53,191 nucleotides of DNA from an uncultured Gammaproteobacteria bacterium (GTDB lineage: Bacteria; Pseudomonadota; Gammaproteobacteria; GCA-002705445; GCA-002716945), in the NCBI GenBank assembly GCA_913045115.1, contig CAJWPJ010000006.1, positions 1 to 53,191 on the forward strand, in the 5' to 3' direction. The notes under the pieces are model-generated. The model was not told the DNA's origin. It saw only the letters and a program-made list of their open reading frames with translations, and made no database searches. The position numbers and the translations under genes are program-made. How positions within the stretch are numbered: the first letter of the stretch is position 1; each line of letters opens with the position of its first letter. Of the stretch, positions 51,956-53,191 are shown piece after piece.

Positions 51956-53191
51956 ACACTTTTCGTTTTTTTAATCTGATGCTAAGTATTGCCCCTAGAA
52001 TCATAAATATTGTTCCAATCCATATGAGTCTAATTAATGGTTTATCATAAATTCTTAGAGACCATTTATTATCAGATACCATATTCCCTAATGAAACATA
52101 GAGATCTCTGTCAATCCTCCCATTAATACCCGCTTCAGTCATCGGTGAGTCACTAGAATGATATAGTCTTTTCTCAGGATTTATTTCTGTAATGAATTTA
52201 TCATTTTTACTAACAATTATCGAGGCGATAACCGCATCATAATTCATAGACTTGAACTCTCTTAAATCATCAAACTTATAATCAAATATCCCCACTTTAA
52301 TAGATTCACCAATTGCGAGGGTAAATTCTTTTTCTATTTTATTATTCTCTGATACGCTCGCACCAATTATAAATATAGCTAGACCAAAATGAGCAAAATA
52401 CATCCCTGCTCGTCTTTTAATCTTCACTGTGTTATTCAATGATTTATATAAATCAAAGACAATATTCAATATTATCCATACGGCTGAAAATACTCCTATG
52501 AAAAAAAGTATAGATTTTACAGAGAAAATAAATGAGAGAAGTATGCTAAAGATGAGTATTACAAATAATTGAACCAATTGTACGTTTACCGCGTCTTTCG
52601 AGAGAAGTATAGGTATATAACCTACTAGCAACATCAAAGGAATCATTAATGGAATAAATACTGCATTGTAGTAAGGCACCCCAACAGAGATTTTCTCAAG
52701 CCCCAATATATCTAAAAATAACGGATACATGGTTCCAAGAAGTATTGTAAAAGTTGCTGTAACAAGAAGTATATTATTCAAAAGGAAAAATCCTTCTTTA
52801 GATGAGAGCTTAACTTCACCTTCATCTATGAATTTTTTTGAATTTAATGCATAAGCCAGGAGACCTCCTCCTATCAATGCTATAAGCATAATTAATATAA
52901 ACACTCCACGAGATGGATCGTTTGCAAATGAATGAACCGATATCAAAATACCAGATCTTACTAAAAAGGTACCCAGTAAGCTCAAAGAGAAAGTGAATAT
53001 AGATAATAATATTGTCCAACTCTTAAAAATCCCTTTTTCACTAGTAGCAATAACTGAATGAAGCAGAGCTGTGGCCATCAACCAGGGCATAAAAGATGCA
53101 TTTTCAACTGGATCCCAGAACCACCAGCCGCCCCATCCTAATTCATAATATGCCCACCAGCTTCCAAGCGCTATACCTAAAGTAAGAAATG
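51948..53191 (-). CDS. ccmF: Heme lyase CcmF, partial (N-terminus off right edge)
   Basis: Inner-membrane heme lyase subunit. The track begins at an internal methionine (53090), but the frame is open to the right edge and reads [17 protein letters not shown] then [16 protein letters not shown], the tryptophan-rich WWD heme-handling motif, so the gene continues off the window; about 413 residues are visible. Several further spans and a soluble periplasmic loop ([16 protein letters not shown]) follow. Upstream ccm genes are presumably beyond the edge. Confidence 0.96.
   Translation of the reverse strand, partial: FLTLGIALGSWWAYYELGWGGWWFWDPVENASFMPWLMATALLHSVIATSEKGIFKSWTILLSIFTFSLSLLGTFLVRSGILISVHSFANDPSRGVFILIMLIALIGGGLLAYALNSKKFIDEGEVKLSSKEGFFLLNNILLVTATFTILLGTMYPLFLDILGLEKISVGVPYYNAVFIPLMIPLMLLVGYIPILLSKDAVNVQLVQLFVILIFSILLSFIFSVKSILFFIGVFSAVWIILNIVFDLYKSLNNTVKIKRRAGMYFAHFGLAIFIIGASVSENNKIEKEFTLAIGESIKVGIFDYKFDDLREFKSMNYDAVIASIIVSKNDKFITEINPEKRLYHSSDSPMTEAGINGRIDRDLYVSLGNMVSDNKWSLRIYDKPLIRLIWIGTIFMILGAILSIRLKKRKVYE

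Noticed and set aside
1-53191. tRNA, rRNA, CRISPR, insertion sequence, prophage, toxin-antitoxin or restriction genes.
   Set aside because: None recognised; intergenic space is too small for most RNA genes and no transposase, integrase or defence-type domain was seen.

Overview
The window is AT-rich, almost fully coding, and Gram-negative in character. It carries BamC, a heptose LPS-core cluster, cytochrome c maturation System I (CcmF-I) and lipoproteins. Hda, the rpsP-rimM-trmD-rplS block, bamC-dapA, purM-purN-DUF3108 and folK-dNK-panB-panC-panD are orders I associate with Gammaproteobacteria. Genes overlap by 1-18 bases, convergent genes run into each other without room for terminators, and start/stop overlaps are the rule. 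This suggests a streamlined, probably marine, gammaproteobacterium. The taxon is an inference; there is no rRNA in the window to confirm it.

Layout. 1-3300 is an accessory edge: two SAM methyltransferases (the first cut by the window edge), a 50-residue membrane peptide, one unrecognised protein, and a decayed GH13 sucrose-phosphorylase-type remnant lying against gltX. 3349-7468 is gltX-tldE-tldD. 7508-9711 is an arsenosugar-type trio (ArsS radical SAM, TIGR04283-like glycosyltransferase, TIGR04282/DUF2064). 9713-14507 holds LPS-core glycosyltransferases, waaF and hldD. 14605-21663 holds purEK, a cupin, pantothenate genes, dNK, folK and the ribosomal/tRNA block rplS-trmD-rimM-rpsP; rpsP has a repeat-built acidic tail. 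21843-27142 is ypjD, a CorC-like gene, xseB, dxs, queD and folE2. 27152-41078 holds bamC, dapA, perM, an editing-domain-less proS, a LysM lipoprotein and its small partner, wrbA, hda, purMN, argG, a partial molybdenum cofactor set (moaE, moaD, moaA, moeB), DUF1244 and an EamA exporter. 41099-42431 holds a MOSC protein, a zinc finger and hisI.

The most interesting segment is 42665-48217. It packs together a RibD-type reductase, a flippase-like membrane protein, a methyltransferase, a GT4 glycosyltransferase, a PTPS/QueD-like protein that has lost its catalytic residues, a zinc-less medium-chain dehydrogenase and a CDP-alcohol phosphatidyltransferase. The mix of pterin/flavin-type enzymes with glycolipid-type enzymes suggests an uncharacterised pathway that makes a pterin-linked or glycosylated lipid-like product. 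Two divergent gene pairs (41078/41099 and 47504/47507) have mirrored -10-like boxes 6-9 bases before the ATG, which suggests leaderless transcripts. From 48210 the plus strand continues with yceI, an O-methyltransferase and trhO, and the window closes with ccmI-ccmH-ccmG-ccmF on the minus strand, ccmF being cut by the right edge.

No tRNA, rRNA, CRISPR array, insertion sequence or phage gene was recognised.
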